In this document: positions 44,360-52,788 of the stretch, piece by piece | How positions within the stretch are numbered: the stretch's first letter is position 1 | Layout: every line of letters begins with the position of its first letter | NCBI RefSeq assembly: GCF_000739655.1 | Contig: NZ_BATR01000031.1 | Location: forward strand, 62,001 to 126,000 | Reading direction: 5' to 3' | Source of the DNA: Verrucomicrobium sp. BvORR106 | Lineage (GTDB): Bacteria; Verrucomicrobiota; Verrucomicrobiia; Verrucomicrobiales; Verrucomicrobiaceae | DNA length: 64,000 bases | The notes under the pieces: model-generated | The model's input: only the letters and a program-made list of their open reading frames with translations | Databases searched by the model: none | Told to the model about the DNA's origin: nothing | Program-made: the position numbers and the translations under genes

Positions 44360-45445
44360 ATGTCCAGCAGCTTTGGCACTCTCTTCCGCGTCAGCACCTA
44401 TGGCGAATCGCATGGCCTGGCAGTGGGATGCATCGTGGATGGCTGCCCACCGCAGGTTGCGCTGACAGAGGCTGATATCCAGGTGGAACTGGATCGTCGT
44501 CGCCCTGGGCAGAGCAAGATCGTGACGCAGCGCAAGGAGGGCGACCGATGCCAGATTTTGTCCGGCGTGTTGAACGGCCAGACACTGGGCACTCCCATCA
44601 GCATCATGGTGCCCAATGAGGACCAGCGCTCAGACGCTTACAAGGAGATGGAGACGGCCTACCGCCCCTCTCACGCTGACTTCACCTATGACGCCAAGTA
44701 TGGCGTGCGTGCGGTGGCTGGTGGCGGGCGCTCCAGTGCCCGTGAGACGATTGGGAGGGTGGCGGCAGGTGCCATCGCCCGCAAGGTCATCGAGGCCTCC
44801 TGTGCTGGCTACGAGTGCCTGGCGTATGTGAAGACGGTGCGCGATATCGAGGCCCATCCGACGCCGGAGCAAATCACCCGCGAGTCCATTGAATCCAACA
44901 TGGTGCGCACGGCGGACCCCGTGGCCGCAGAGAAGATGGTGGATCTGATCGATGAGACCCGGAAGCAGGGCAACTCCGTGGGTGGCGTGGTGGAGTGTGT
45001 GGTGCGTGGTGTTCCTGCGGGCCTGGGTGAACCGGTGTTCGACAAGCTGGAAGCAGATCTGGCCAAGGCCATGCTGAGCCTGCCTGCGACCAAGGGTTTT
45101 GAGATTGGCAGCGGCTTTGCCGGCACGCTGCTGACCGGCATGGAGCACAACGACGAGTTTTACATGGAAGGTGACCGCGTGCGCACCCGGACCAACCGCA
45201 GCGGTGGGATTCAGGGCGGCATCAGCAACGGCGAGGAGATTGTCTTCCGCGTGGCGTTCAAGCCCACGGCGACCTTGCTGCGTGAGCAGAACACCGTGAC
45301 CAAGGACGGCGAGGCGACCACGCTGAAGGCGCGCGGGCGTCACGATGCCTGCGTGCTGCCGCGTGCTGTTCCTATTGTCGAGGCCATGGTGCATCTGGTA
45401 CTCTGCGACCACCTGCTGCGTCAGCGGGCGCAGTGCAGCCGGTAA
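44360..45445 (+). CDS. aroC: Chorismate synthase
   Basis: A 361-residue FMN-dependent enzyme for the last step of the shikimate pathway. Recognisable motifs: [11 protein letters not shown] at the N-terminus, [34 protein letters not shown] in the centre and [10 protein letters not shown] with [18 protein letters not shown] at the C-terminus. The flavin and substrate contact regions are intact. The ATG at 44360 begins [10 protein letters not shown]; a longer frame to 44291 is not conserved. Confidence 0.97.
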   Translation: MSSSFGTLFRVSTYGESHGLAVGCIVDGCPPQVALTEADIQVELDRRRPGQSKIVTQRKEGDRCQILSGVLNGQTLGTPISIMVPNEDQRSDAYKEMETAYRPSHADFTYDAKYGVRAVAGGGRSSARETIGRVAAGAIARKVIEASCAGYECLAYVKTVRDIEAHPTPEQITRESIESNMVRTADPVAAEKMVDLIDETRKQGNSVGGVVECVVRGVPAGLGEPVFDKLEADLAKAMLSLPATKGFEIGSGFAGTLLTGMEHNDEFYMEGDRVRTRTNRSGGIQGGISNGEEIVFRVAFKPTATLLREQNTVTKDGEATTLKARGRHDACVLPRAVPIVEAMVHLVLCDHLLRQRAQCSR

Positions 45446-45530
45446 GACGGATTACGACCCATGAGGTCGTGTCCGGACCAGCTGGCTCCCCTCCCCTGCC
45501 CCAGCGACTTAACCTCCATTGCAGTTTCCC

Positions 45531-46163
45531 ATGATCAGTCCTGTGGATTCGAAGTCGCGTATGAACCAGGTGGACCTTGAGCCCGGATTGGTGGCCTACC
45601 GTTGCCCTGTGTCCGGCGGCCATTGGCTGCCTTATCAAAACTACTGGCGGTGGTTGAGCCAGCAGCCTGGGCGACTCCCCCACCTCCCTCCCGGAGAGGG
45701 CATGAGCCATCGCGTGGAGTCTGAGAGCTCGCACAAGGTGCGGATCTGCCCGGAGACCGGTACCCTGATGACCCGGTACAAGGTGGGCCACGGCTTTGAA
45801 TTTTCCGTGGATCGCTCGGCAGCTGGCATCTGGTTTGACGTCAACGAATGGGAAGCGCTGCGGAGCCGGAACTTTCACGATGAGGTGCATCTCATCATGA
45901 CGGCTCCCTGGCAGGCCAAGGTGCGACGGGAAGCGCTGGAGCAGGTGATCCACGAGAAGCAGGCTGAGCATCAGGCTCCGGAAAAGGCTCCTGTTGCGCT
46001 TGCCCATGATGAACTCAGCGGGCTGGAGGCAGCCTTTCGCGCCCGGTTCGCAGGGATGCTAGGCCCTGAGGTGATGGAACGTGCGGAGGAGATCAAGAGC
46101 TGGCTGGACCAGCAGCCGGCCAGGCGCGAGATCCTGACCTATCTGTCGCACGACCCCACTTGA
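45531..46163 (+). CDS. Zinc-ribbon (zf-TFIIB-like) protein of unknown function
   Basis: A 210-residue protein with two short ribbon-like segments: YRCPVSGGHWLPYQNYW and RICPETGTLMTRYKVGHG, the second followed by IWFDVNEWEAL, a stretch common in zf-TFIIB family proteins. Only one Cys per segment is visible (with His and others nearby), so zinc binding is uncertain. The C-terminal half is helical and charged. I chose the ATG at 45531 over a TTG at 45519. It lies between aroC and gatB without a clear operon link. Confidence 0.6.
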   Translation: MISPVDSKSRMNQVDLEPGLVAYRCPVSGGHWLPYQNYWRWLSQQPGRLPHLPPGEGMSHRVESESSHKVRICPETGTLMTRYKVGHGFEFSVDRSAAGIWFDVNEWEALRSRNFHDEVHLIMTAPWQAKVRREALEQVIHEKQAEHQAPEKAPVALAHDELSGLEAAFRARFAGMLGPEVMERAEEIKSWLDQQPARREILTYLSHDPT

Positions 46164-46256
46164 TGCGGCGGGACGCGCTGGCGTTTCGGTTCTGCTTGAA
46201 TTCAGCCGCATTGTGCCGTTGTTACGGGCTCCCGAGACGTTCCGTCCGTTCCGCTC

Positions 46257-47717
46257 ATGCCCAAGTACATCACCACCATCGGCCTCGAAGTTCATGCGCA
46301 GCTCAACACGCGCAGCAAGATGTTCTGCCCCTGCCCGGCGGAATACGGAGCCGAGCCGAATACGCACACCTGCCCCACCTGTCTGGGACTGCCAGGAGCG
46401 CTGCCGGTGCTGAACCTGGAGGCGATCGAAAAGACGCTGCTCACTGGCCTGATGCTGAATTGCGGCACGCCGGAGATCTCCAAGTGGGACCGGAAGAACT
46501 ACTTTTACCCGGACATGCCCAAGAACTACCAGCTGAGCCAGTTCGACCTGCCGCTCTGCATCGGTGGCGGGGTGCCGCTGTATGATCTGGCCTATCCCAA
46601 GGACGCGCAGAAGAACATCAAGAACCCCGGCAAGGTGGTAAAGCTGACCCGCATCCACCTGGAGGAAGACGTGGGCAAGAGCACGCACACTGGGGCGGGC
46701 ACGATGCTGGACTTCAACCGTGCCGGGACGCCGCTCATGGAGATCGTGAGCGACCCGGATATCGACAGCGCGGAGGAGGCCTTTGCCTACCTCACGAGCC
46801 TGCGCCAGATCCTGATCTATGGCGGGGTGAGCGATGCCGACATGGAGAAGGGCAACCTGCGCTGTGACGTGAACATCAGCCTCCGCCCGGAAGGGCAGAC
46901 GGAGCTGGGTGCGAAGATCGAGCTCAAGAACCTGAACTCCATGAGTGCGATCCGTCGCGCCATCCACGCTGAGGTGGAGCGTCAAAGGGAGGCCCTGGAC
47001 AAGGGTGAGAAGCTCATCCAGAGCACGCGCCGCTGGGATGATGACCGCGGCGAAACCGTCCTCATGCGCACCAAGGAGGACGCGCACGACTACCGTTATT
47101 TCCCCTGCCCCGACCTGCTGCCGATCCGCACCGCCCCCCTGCTGGAGGCCGCACGCACGCGATTGCCAGAGCTGCCGCATGAGAAGCGGGCCCGCTTTGA
47201 GGCGGACTATGGCATCAGTGCTTATGACGCCGGGGTGCTGGCGAGCGACAAGGGCCTGGCCACCTGGTTCGAGGAAGCAGCGGGAGTCGATTCCGGGGTG
47301 CCGGCCAAGAAGGTGGCCAACTGGGTGATCAATGAACTGCTGGGTCGCCTGAATGAAGCGGGCACGCCGCTGGACGAGAGCCTCGTCAAGCCAGCCTCCC
47401 TGGCGGAGCTGGTGTCCATCGTCGAGGCGGGCAAAGTCTCCAACAATCAGGCCAAGGAGGTCTTTGCCGAGATGTTTGCCACAGGTGAAACGGCGACGCC
47501 GATCATCAAGGCCAAGGGCTTTGAGCAGGTCAGCGACACCGGTGCGCTGGAGGCGCTGTGCGATGAAGTTATTTCCGCCAATCCCGCCAAGGTGGAGGAA
47601 TTCAAGGCTGGCAATGACAAGGTCATCAATTGGATGACCGGCCAGATCATGAAGTCCAGCGGTGGCAAGGCCAACCCCAAGGTGGTCGGCGAGATCCTCC
47701 GCGGGAAGATGAGTTAA
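46257..47717 (+). CDS. gatB: Aspartyl/glutamyl-tRNA amidotransferase subunit B
   Basis: A 486-residue subunit of the GatCAB complex that amidates misacylated Glu-tRNA(Gln)/Asp-tRNA(Asn). Hallmarks: IGLEVHAQLNTRSKMFC, the CX2C zinc-site pairs CPCP and CPTCLGLPGALP, GTPLMEIVSDPD, MEKGNLRCDVNISLR and the ELKNLNS segment. The C-terminal YqeY-like tail domain starts after KKVANWVINELL. Presence of gatB shows that this organism makes Gln-tRNA or Asn-tRNA by the indirect route. gatA and gatC are not adjacent. Confidence 0.97.
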   Translation: MPKYITTIGLEVHAQLNTRSKMFCPCPAEYGAEPNTHTCPTCLGLPGALPVLNLEAIEKTLLTGLMLNCGTPEISKWDRKNYFYPDMPKNYQLSQFDLPLCIGGGVPLYDLAYPKDAQKNIKNPGKVVKLTRIHLEEDVGKSTHTGAGTMLDFNRAGTPLMEIVSDPDIDSAEEAFAYLTSLRQILIYGGVSDADMEKGNLRCDVNISLRPEGQTELGAKIELKNLNSMSAIRRAIHAEVERQREALDKGEKLIQSTRRWDDDRGETVLMRTKEDAHDYRYFPCPDLLPIRTAPLLEAARTRLPELPHEKRARFEADYGISAYDAGVLASDKGLATWFEEAAGVDSGVPAKKVANWVINELLGRLNEAGTPLDESLVKPASLAELVSIVEAGKVSNNQAKEVFAEMFATGETATPIIKAKGFEQVSDTGALEALCDEVISANPAKVEEFKAGNDKVINWMTGQIMKSSGGKANPKVVGEILRGKMS

Positions 47718-47734
47718 AGAAGTTCGTGGTTCGT

Positions 47735-47843
47735 AGTGCTTGGTCGGCGTCCATTGGGGCTCCAACTGGCCAAGCACTGCGTCGCGTCAAAGCGCTGTTC
47801 TGGACTACTGAATTACCGGTTTACTGAGTTACCGAATTACCGG
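47735..47843. repeat. Long-loop hairpin and ACCGAATTACC simple repeats
   Basis: AGTGCTTGG (47735-47743) pairs perfectly with CCAAGCACT (47770-47778). At 47806-47843 units of the type TACTGAATTACCGG / TTACCGAATTACCGG follow one another. They fill the space between gatB and the convergent small gene. Confidence 0.5.
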
Positions 47844-47846
47844 ACC

Positions 47847-48065
47847 TCACCAATCATCGGTGTCGGCGAGACTGCGTTTTTTCCAGACGCCGGTTGCAGG
47901 TGGGTCGGGCAGAGTGGGCACCAGTTTGGCGGCGACCTCCTCAGTGATGCTCAGCAGCTTCTTTTGCTGAGCCTCCAGCAGGGACTGGACGAAGTTTGCC
48001 GTGATCTCGAGATCCTCCGGAGTGAGGCGCTCAAGATTTTCGACGATCTGGGGGATCGTGGCCAT
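47847..48065 (-). CDS. Small hypothetical protein, antitoxin-like in character
   Basis: A 72-residue protein beginning MATIPQIVENLERL. The first half is a predicted helix (ERLTPEDLEITANFVQSLLE, like small DUF2281/antitoxin proteins), then a Lys/Glu helix, and it ends in RSLADTDDW. The acidic tail is reminiscent of VapB- or PhdYefM-type C-termini, but no toxin gene lies next to it. It sits alone between gatB and pyrE, on the pyrE strand. I do not assign a function. Confidence 0.5.
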   Translation of the reverse strand: MATIPQIVENLERLTPEDLEITANFVQSLLEAQQKKLLSITEEVAAKLVPTLPDPPATGVWKKRSLADTDDW

Positions 48066-48106
48066 GCGCGGATGGTAGGCGATCCCGCCAGAATTGTCGA
48101 ACCTCT

Positions 48107-48130
48107 AAAAGCTTCCTCTTGATGGAGGAA
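48107..48130 (-). terminator. Probable terminator after pyrE
   Basis: On the minus strand TTCCTC-6 bases-GAGGAA (48125-48130 with 48113-48118) is followed by GCTTTT. It lies 26 bp after the pyrE stop. The stem is short, so strength is uncertain. Confidence 0.45.
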
Positions 48131-48155
48131 ATGACCTTCCTCCAGGGGAGGAGGC

Positions 48156-48731
48156 TTACTTCTTGATGAGCATGCTGCGGGTCAGGGCGGGATAGACCTT
48201 GTAGCCCTTGGCCTCGATGTTGGCCTTGCCGCCTTCTTCGCGGTCGAGGAGAACCAGCACAAAAGCCACCTTGCCACCCTCGGCCTCGATGGCCTCGATG
48301 GCCTTGAGGGTGGATCCGCCGGTGGTGATCACATCATCCACCACCACGACGCTGTCTCCAGCCTTGAAGTTGCCTTCCACCAGCTTCTGGCGGCCGTGTT
48401 TCTTTGCCTCTTTGCGCACGCTGTAGGCATTGAGAGGAGATTCCGGCTCAGCCAGGTGGGAGGCGATCGAGATGGCGAGCGCGACTGGATCCGCCCCCAT
48501 GGTGAGACCACCCACGCCGTCAGCCTTGATGCCCAACTCCTTCTCCGCCTGACGTACGATGGGGAACATGACCTGGCCAACGAGATAGGCACCCTTCGCA
48601 TCCAGTGTGGTCAACCGGCAGTCCACATAGAGGTCGCTCTTGGCGCCGGAGGCCAGGGTGAAGTCGCCGAACATGACGGACTTTTTGAGGAGGGTCTCGA
48701 GGAGGGCTTCTTGAGCGGTGGCGTTGGACAT
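48156..48731 (-). CDS. pyrE: Orotate phosphoribosyltransferase
   Basis: A 191-residue enzyme of de novo pyrimidine synthesis. The PRPP-binding motif VVVVDDVITTGGS is intact, and the FTLASGAKSDLYVDCRLTT opening and GADPVALAIS segment are typical. I use the ATG at 48731 (MSNATAQEAL); a longer frame to 48797 would run over the divergent start of the cytochrome gene. It is divergent from that gene with a 64-bp gap. Confidence 0.93.
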   Translation of the reverse strand: MSNATAQEALLETLLKKSVMFGDFTLASGAKSDLYVDCRLTTLDAKGAYLVGQVMFPIVRQAEKELGIKADGVGGLTMGADPVALAISIASHLAEPESPLNAYSVRKEAKKHGRQKLVEGNFKAGDSVVVVDDVITTGGSTLKAIEAIEAEGGKVAFVLVLLDREEGGKANIEAKGYKVYPALTRSMLIKK

Positions 48732-48795
48732 GTCGAGTGGGATAGGAAGGATAAGATGGGGTCGGCAGAGTCGTACTGTGCCGGTGGCAAGAAGC

Positions 48796-50202
48796 ATGAA
48801 ATCGGCAGATTTGAAACCGCAAACTTCACAGCCCGGGTACCGATCAGGTGCTTGGGTGCTGGTCGTAGCGGGTCTGCTGGCACCGTGGTCGCAGGGGGCG
48901 GAAGCACCGGTTTCGTTTCAAAAGGACATCGCTCCCATCCTGGCGGACAAGTGCCTGACCTGCCATCAGGAGAAGAAAGCCAAGGGCGGCTACCGGGTGG
49001 ACACATTTGAGCACTTGGGCAAGGCCGGCGACAGCGAGCTCGCACCACTGACCGGCAGCAAGCCAGATGCGAGCACCCTCTTTACCCGGTTGGTGACGAC
49101 CGATGAGGATGAGCGCATGCCTGCCAACGATGATCCCCTGCCCCCTGAGCAAGTCGCTCTTGTGAAGCGATGGATCGAGCAGGGCGGGAAGTTCGATGGC
49201 CGCGACGCTAAGCTGGCGCTGAACGAAATCATTTCTGCCTCCGCAGGCCCAACCACTGCCAAAGCCCCGGAGAAGTACCCTCGCCCGCTGCCGATTACGG
49301 CTGCGGTGATGGCTGGGGACGGGCAGACGGCCTTTACCAGTGGCTACCATGAGGTGCTGGAATGGTCTGTACCAGAGGGGCGTTTACAGCGGAGGTTTGG
49401 CGGACTGCCAGAGCGGGTGCTCGGGCTGGCCCTGCAGCGGAGCGGGCGATCGCTGGCGGTGGCGGGTGGTTCCCCTGGTCGTGGTGGCGAGCTGCTTGTG
49501 GTGGAAAGGGCGTCCGGAAAGGTGGTCAAGAGACTGCCAGGTAGCAAAGACACCGTGCTGGCGGTGGCCTTTTCACCGGACGGGAACCTCTTGGCGGCGG
49601 GCGGTACCGACAACACGGTGCGGGTGTACCGCACAAGTGACTGGAAGCCCGCCTGGAAAGCGGAAGCTCACGCAGACTGGGTGACTTCTTTGACGTTTGC
49701 CCCCGACGGCAAGCATGTGGTGAGCACGAGCCGGGACCGGACGGCCAAGGTGTTGGCGAGTGAAGATGGCAGTCCGGGGCTGACCTTTGCCAACCACGGC
49801 AGCGCGGTAACCAGCGCCGTTTTTGATGACGACGGGGTGACCGTGACGACCTCGGCGACCGATGGCGAGGTGCGCCGATGGAGGTGGGACGAGAGTGTGG
49901 ACGGGAGCGGCCGGGTCAAGGACAAGGTCCTGAAGGGAGGTCGTCAGGAGGTGACCCGAGTGGTTCTGGGGGGTGGGAAACTCATTGCTGCCTCGGTGGA
50001 CGGGCGGCTCCGGCAGTACGATCTGGGGAAGCTGGACGCGCCCGCCGTGGAACTGACGCCGCTGGGGGTCCGGGTGGACGCCCTTGCGCTGGATGACAGC
50101 GGCTGGAGGCTGCTCGCAGCGGGGCAGGACGGACGGTTGCAGGTTCTCGATCTAGGGGCTGGCCAACGCCTCCTGAGCGCGATCGCGGCACCGGGCTGGT
50201 GA
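48796..50202 (+). CDS. Planctomycete-type cytochrome c (PSCyt1) domain fused to WD40 repeats
   Basis: A 468-residue exported protein. A signal-like hydrophobic segment (about 18-35) precedes a one-heme domain with CLTCH (Cys53, Cys56, His57) and the probable axial Met in ERMPANDD, plus WIEQGGKFDG at the end. This is the PSCyt1-like domain common in Planctomycetes and Verrucomicrobia. A proline-rich joint leads to a WD40-type propeller (about 170-465) with repeats such as VLAVAFSPDGNLLAAGGTD and VTSLTFAPDGKHVVSTSRD. Probably periplasmic, binding partner proteins; function not known. Usually such domains go with PSD1 proteins, none of which is seen here. The ATG at 48796 is the first that gives a signal peptide. 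Confidence 0.85.
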   Translation: MKSADLKPQTSQPGYRSGAWVLVVAGLLAPWSQGAEAPVSFQKDIAPILADKCLTCHQEKKAKGGYRVDTFEHLGKAGDSELAPLTGSKPDASTLFTRLVTTDEDERMPANDDPLPPEQVALVKRWIEQGGKFDGRDAKLALNEIISASAGPTTAKAPEKYPRPLPITAAVMAGDGQTAFTSGYHEVLEWSVPEGRLQRRFGGLPERVLGLALQRSGRSLAVAGGSPGRGGELLVVERASGKVVKRLPGSKDTVLAVAFSPDGNLLAAGGTDNTVRVYRTSDWKPAWKAEAHADWVTSLTFAPDGKHVVSTSRDRTAKVLASEDGSPGLTFANHGSAVTSAVFDDDGVTVTTSATDGEVRRWRWDESVDGSGRVKDKVLKGGRQEVTRVVLGGGKLIAASVDGRLRQYDLGKLDAPAVELTPLGVRVDALALDDSGWRLLAAGQDGRLQVLDLGAGQRLLSAIAAPGW

Positions 50203-50333
50203 GGTCTGGAAAGAACTTTTCCGCAGGTCGGAAGCAGGTGCGCCGTCTTTCTAGACAAAGCGCGTATCATCCCTATGGTGGCACGGCCGCGGCACTTTTA
50301 CAGCCCGTCACCTACCACAACCGATTTCCCGTC

Positions 50334-51635
50334 ATGCCGAAACTCATCAAGATGCCCAAGCTCAGTGACACGATGACCGAGGGGACCCTCGCCAAGTGGC
50401 ACATCAAAGAAGGCGACAGCGTGGAGATGGGCAAGGTGATCGCCGATGTGGAGACGGACAAGGCGACGATGGAGATGCAGGCCTTCGAAGAAGGCAAGGT
50501 GTTCAAGCTGGTCTCCCAGGCTGGCAACAAGGTGCCGCTCGGCGGGACCATGGTGGTGCTGCTCGCGGAAGGCGAAGAAGCTCCCGCTGATCTGGACGCT
50601 TTGATCGCTGGCAGCGATGCTCCAGCACCCGCCAAAAAGGAAGAGGGCGGCAGCAAGTCTGAGAAGCCCGCAGGCAAAGCCTTCGCCGGTAACCTCCCCC
50701 CCACTGCTCCCGGGCAGAAACGCCGCCCAGTGGCGGCAACGGCCAATGGCGTGCGCGTCAAAGCCTCCCCGCTCGCCCGCAAGGTGGCTGAGGAGAAGGG
50801 CGTGGACCTCACCAAGATTCAGGGCTCCGGCCCCGGTGGACGCATTGTGCGTGCTGACGTGGAAAGCGCCCCGCAAGGCGGTGCCAGCGCCGCCGCTGCT
50901 CCTGCCAAGGCCGTGCAGACGATCCGCCCTGTCGCTGGCCCGGATGACCAGCGCATCCCCCTCACGGGCATGCGCAACATCATTGCTGAACGCCTCTTGG
51001 CCAGCAAGACGCAGATCCCCCACTTCTACCTCCAGATGGAAGTGGATGCGGCTCCGCTCATGACCTTCCGCGCTCATATCAACGCGCAGTCGGAAAAGAC
51101 CAGCGGCAACAAATACACGGTCAACGACTTCATCCTCAAGGCTGTGGTTCGCGCCGCCGCCACCGTGCCTGCGGTGAACGCCTCCTTCGACGGCGACGCC
51201 ATCGTGCAGTTCAAGCACGTGAACCTGAGCGTGGCCATCGCCATCCCTGAAGGTCTGGTGACCCCGGTGATCAAGGCTGCAGAGACCAAGACGCTGTTGG
51301 AGATCAGCGGTGCGGTGAAGGATCTGGCCGGCAAGGCGAAGAACAAGAAACTGAGCCCCGATGAGTTCGCCGGCGGCACGATCACCGTCAGTAACCTGGG
51401 GGCCTATGGCATTGACCAGTTCGCTGCCATCATCAACCCGCCCCAGGCGGCCATCGTCAGCATCGGCAGCATTCGCAATGCCCCGGTGGTGGATGACAAA
51501 GGCCAGATCGTGGTGGGTCAGCGCATGTGGGTGGGCCTGAGTGGTGACCACCGCGTGGTGGACGGAGCTGTAGCGGCCACTTTCCTCGCTGAGATGCGCA
51601 AGCTCATCGAGAACCCGGCCCTCATGCTGGTATAA
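50334..51635 (+). CDS. pdhC: Pyruvate dehydrogenase E2, dihydrolipoamide acetyltransferase
   Basis: A 433-residue E2 enzyme of the pyruvate dehydrogenase complex. One lipoyl domain (1-80, lipoyl Lys43 in ETDKATM), an Ala/Pro/Lys-rich linker, the E1/E3-binding domain (about 140-180, VKASPLARKVAEEKG), and the catalytic domain (about 205-433) with the active-site sequence SGDHRVVDGA near the C-terminus. Start at ATG 50334. It is not followed by other pdh genes and ends with a strong terminator; pdhA starts 12 kb further on. Whether it serves pyruvate or another 2-oxo acid is settled in favour of pyruvate by pdhA in the same window, though this is inference. Confidence 0.94.
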   Translation: MPKLIKMPKLSDTMTEGTLAKWHIKEGDSVEMGKVIADVETDKATMEMQAFEEGKVFKLVSQAGNKVPLGGTMVVLLAEGEEAPADLDALIAGSDAPAPAKKEEGGSKSEKPAGKAFAGNLPPTAPGQKRRPVAATANGVRVKASPLARKVAEEKGVDLTKIQGSGPGGRIVRADVESAPQGGASAAAAPAKAVQTIRPVAGPDDQRIPLTGMRNIIAERLLASKTQIPHFYLQMEVDAAPLMTFRAHINAQSEKTSGNKYTVNDFILKAVVRAAATVPAVNASFDGDAIVQFKHVNLSVAIAIPEGLVTPVIKAAETKTLLEISGAVKDLAGKAKNKKLSPDEFAGGTITVSNLGAYGIDQFAAIINPPQAAIVSIGSIRNAPVVDDKGQIVVGQRMWVGLSGDHRVVDGAVAATFLAEMRKLIENPALMLV

Positions 51636-51662
51636 GCGGAGCTCGCCAAGCAAGATCTTCTC

Positions 51663-51695
51663 AAGCGGCGCATGTGATCCATGCGCCGCTTTTTT
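51663..51695 (+). terminator. Rho-independent terminator of pdhC
   Basis: A perfect 12-bp stem AAGCGGCGCATG (51663-51674) with CATGCGCCGCTT (51680-51691), five-base loop, running into a run of T residues up to 51695. It is 28 bp after the stop codon. Confidence 0.93.
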
Positions 51696-51716
51696 GTGGG
51701 CACGGGTCGCCGCAGT

Positions 51717-51846
51717 TAAAGGAGGCGGGGGTTCCCAGCCCCGCTCAGTCGAGCGTCGCCAACAGCCTCATACCGGTTCCAGACATCCTACCTCCCCCCT
51801 CCCCTTCGCCGTCAGGGTTGGAGTTCCGCGTTTACGCGGTCAGGGC
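51717..51846 (-). repeat. 130-bp dispersed repeat, copy B
   Basis: Inverted copy of 40585-40714 with the same total length. 51717-51750 is the exact inverse of the last 34 bp of copy A, and 51805-51846 the inverse of the first 42 bp with one mismatch. A second GCTCTGACCGC-like end follows at 51872-51882. It lies between the pdhC terminator and the rsmE gene. Confidence 0.85.
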
Positions 51847-52003
51847 GCGATATCCCTGACGTCACATGCGGTCAGAGCGCTAAGTTGGCTCATCAAACCC
51901 ACGCCTCAGTTTCCGAACGGGGTTGGAAACCCCTACTCCTTTTCTCTGCGGCCGGGTGATCGGTTTATTTGTTGCCCAAAGTGGAGAAACCAAGCACCAA
52001 TCA

Positions 52004-52765
52004 CTAAGAACCCCGCAACTCATGCCCCAGCACACTCAACCCGTACATCGTCGCGGTTTCCACCCGCAAGATGATGGGCCCTAGACTCATCGGCACACAG
52101 CCGTGGTCCCGTGCTACCAAATACTCTGCAGGAGTGAAGTCCCCTTCCGGACCGATGCAAAGCAGAGTCGATGAAACAACGCCACCCTGCTCCGCCCTGT
52201 CCTTCAAGATCGCCTTGAGGTGTCGCGAATCATCCTCGATGGCGGCGATGATGCGCAGGTCATGTGGCGGCAGTCCGGCCATCACCTCCTGAAAAGAGGC
52301 GGGTGCATGAATGACGGGCAGCCAGTTCTGGCCACACTGTTTGCAGGCCTCCAGCGCCAGGCGCTGCCATTTCTCCTGCTTTTTGGCGGCCTCCTTCTTG
52401 TCGAGCTTGACCACGGTTCTAGCTGTTAACACGGGATGCACCGCGTTCACGCCGAGCTCTACGGCCTTCTCGACAATCCACTCCATGTTGCTGCCCTTGG
52501 GCACGGACTGTACGAGAGAGAGGGACACGGCCGGAGCGGGCGTGAAAGCGGTCTCCAGGACCTCAAGCTCCGCGGTCTTGCCGGTGGTGGCGACAATCCG
52601 GCAGCGGGCGGAAACCCCGGCTCCATCGAACGCGGTTATTTCATCTCCCACCGTGTGCCGCATCACGGAGGTGCAGTGGCGGGCCTCATCACCGTCCAGC
52701 ACCAGGCTGCCACCGGCCGGCTGCCAGTGGGATGGAGGAATGTGGAATCGGGCGAGGGCTCCCAT
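52004..52765 (-). CDS. rsmE: 16S rRNA (uracil-1498-N3)-methyltransferase
   Basis: A 253-residue SPOUT-class methyltransferase. An N-terminal PUA-like domain (DGDEARHCTSVMRHTVGDEI) precedes the knotted SAM-binding domain, where the family motifs CIGPEGDFT and LGPIILRVETA are near the C-terminus. It should methylate U1498 of 16S rRNA. It is the last gene of a seven-gene minus-strand run (rmlB, tmk, DUF2007, rmlA, membrane protein, LOG, rsmE) with gaps from 21 to about 105 bp. Confidence 0.94.
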   Translation of the reverse strand: MGALARFHIPPSHWQPAGGSLVLDGDEARHCTSVMRHTVGDEITAFDGAGVSARCRIVATTGKTAELEVLETAFTPAPAVSLSLVQSVPKGSNMEWIVEKAVELGVNAVHPVLTARTVVKLDKKEAAKKQEKWQRLALEACKQCGQNWLPVIHAPASFQEVMAGLPPHDLRIIAAIEDDSRHLKAILKDRAEQGGVVSSTLLCIGPEGDFTPAEYLVARDHGCVPMSLGPIILRVETATMYGLSVLGHELRGS

Positions 52766-52788
52766 GATGACAGGTGACGGCTGGGACG

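Noticed and set aside
46059-47777. Minus-strand 572-codon ORF over gatB
   Set aside because: Shadow of gatB, which is full length with all its hallmarks.
47847-48065. Type II toxin-antitoxin pair
   Set aside because: Only the antitoxin-like small protein is present. No adjacent PIN, RelE or similar toxin gene on either side.
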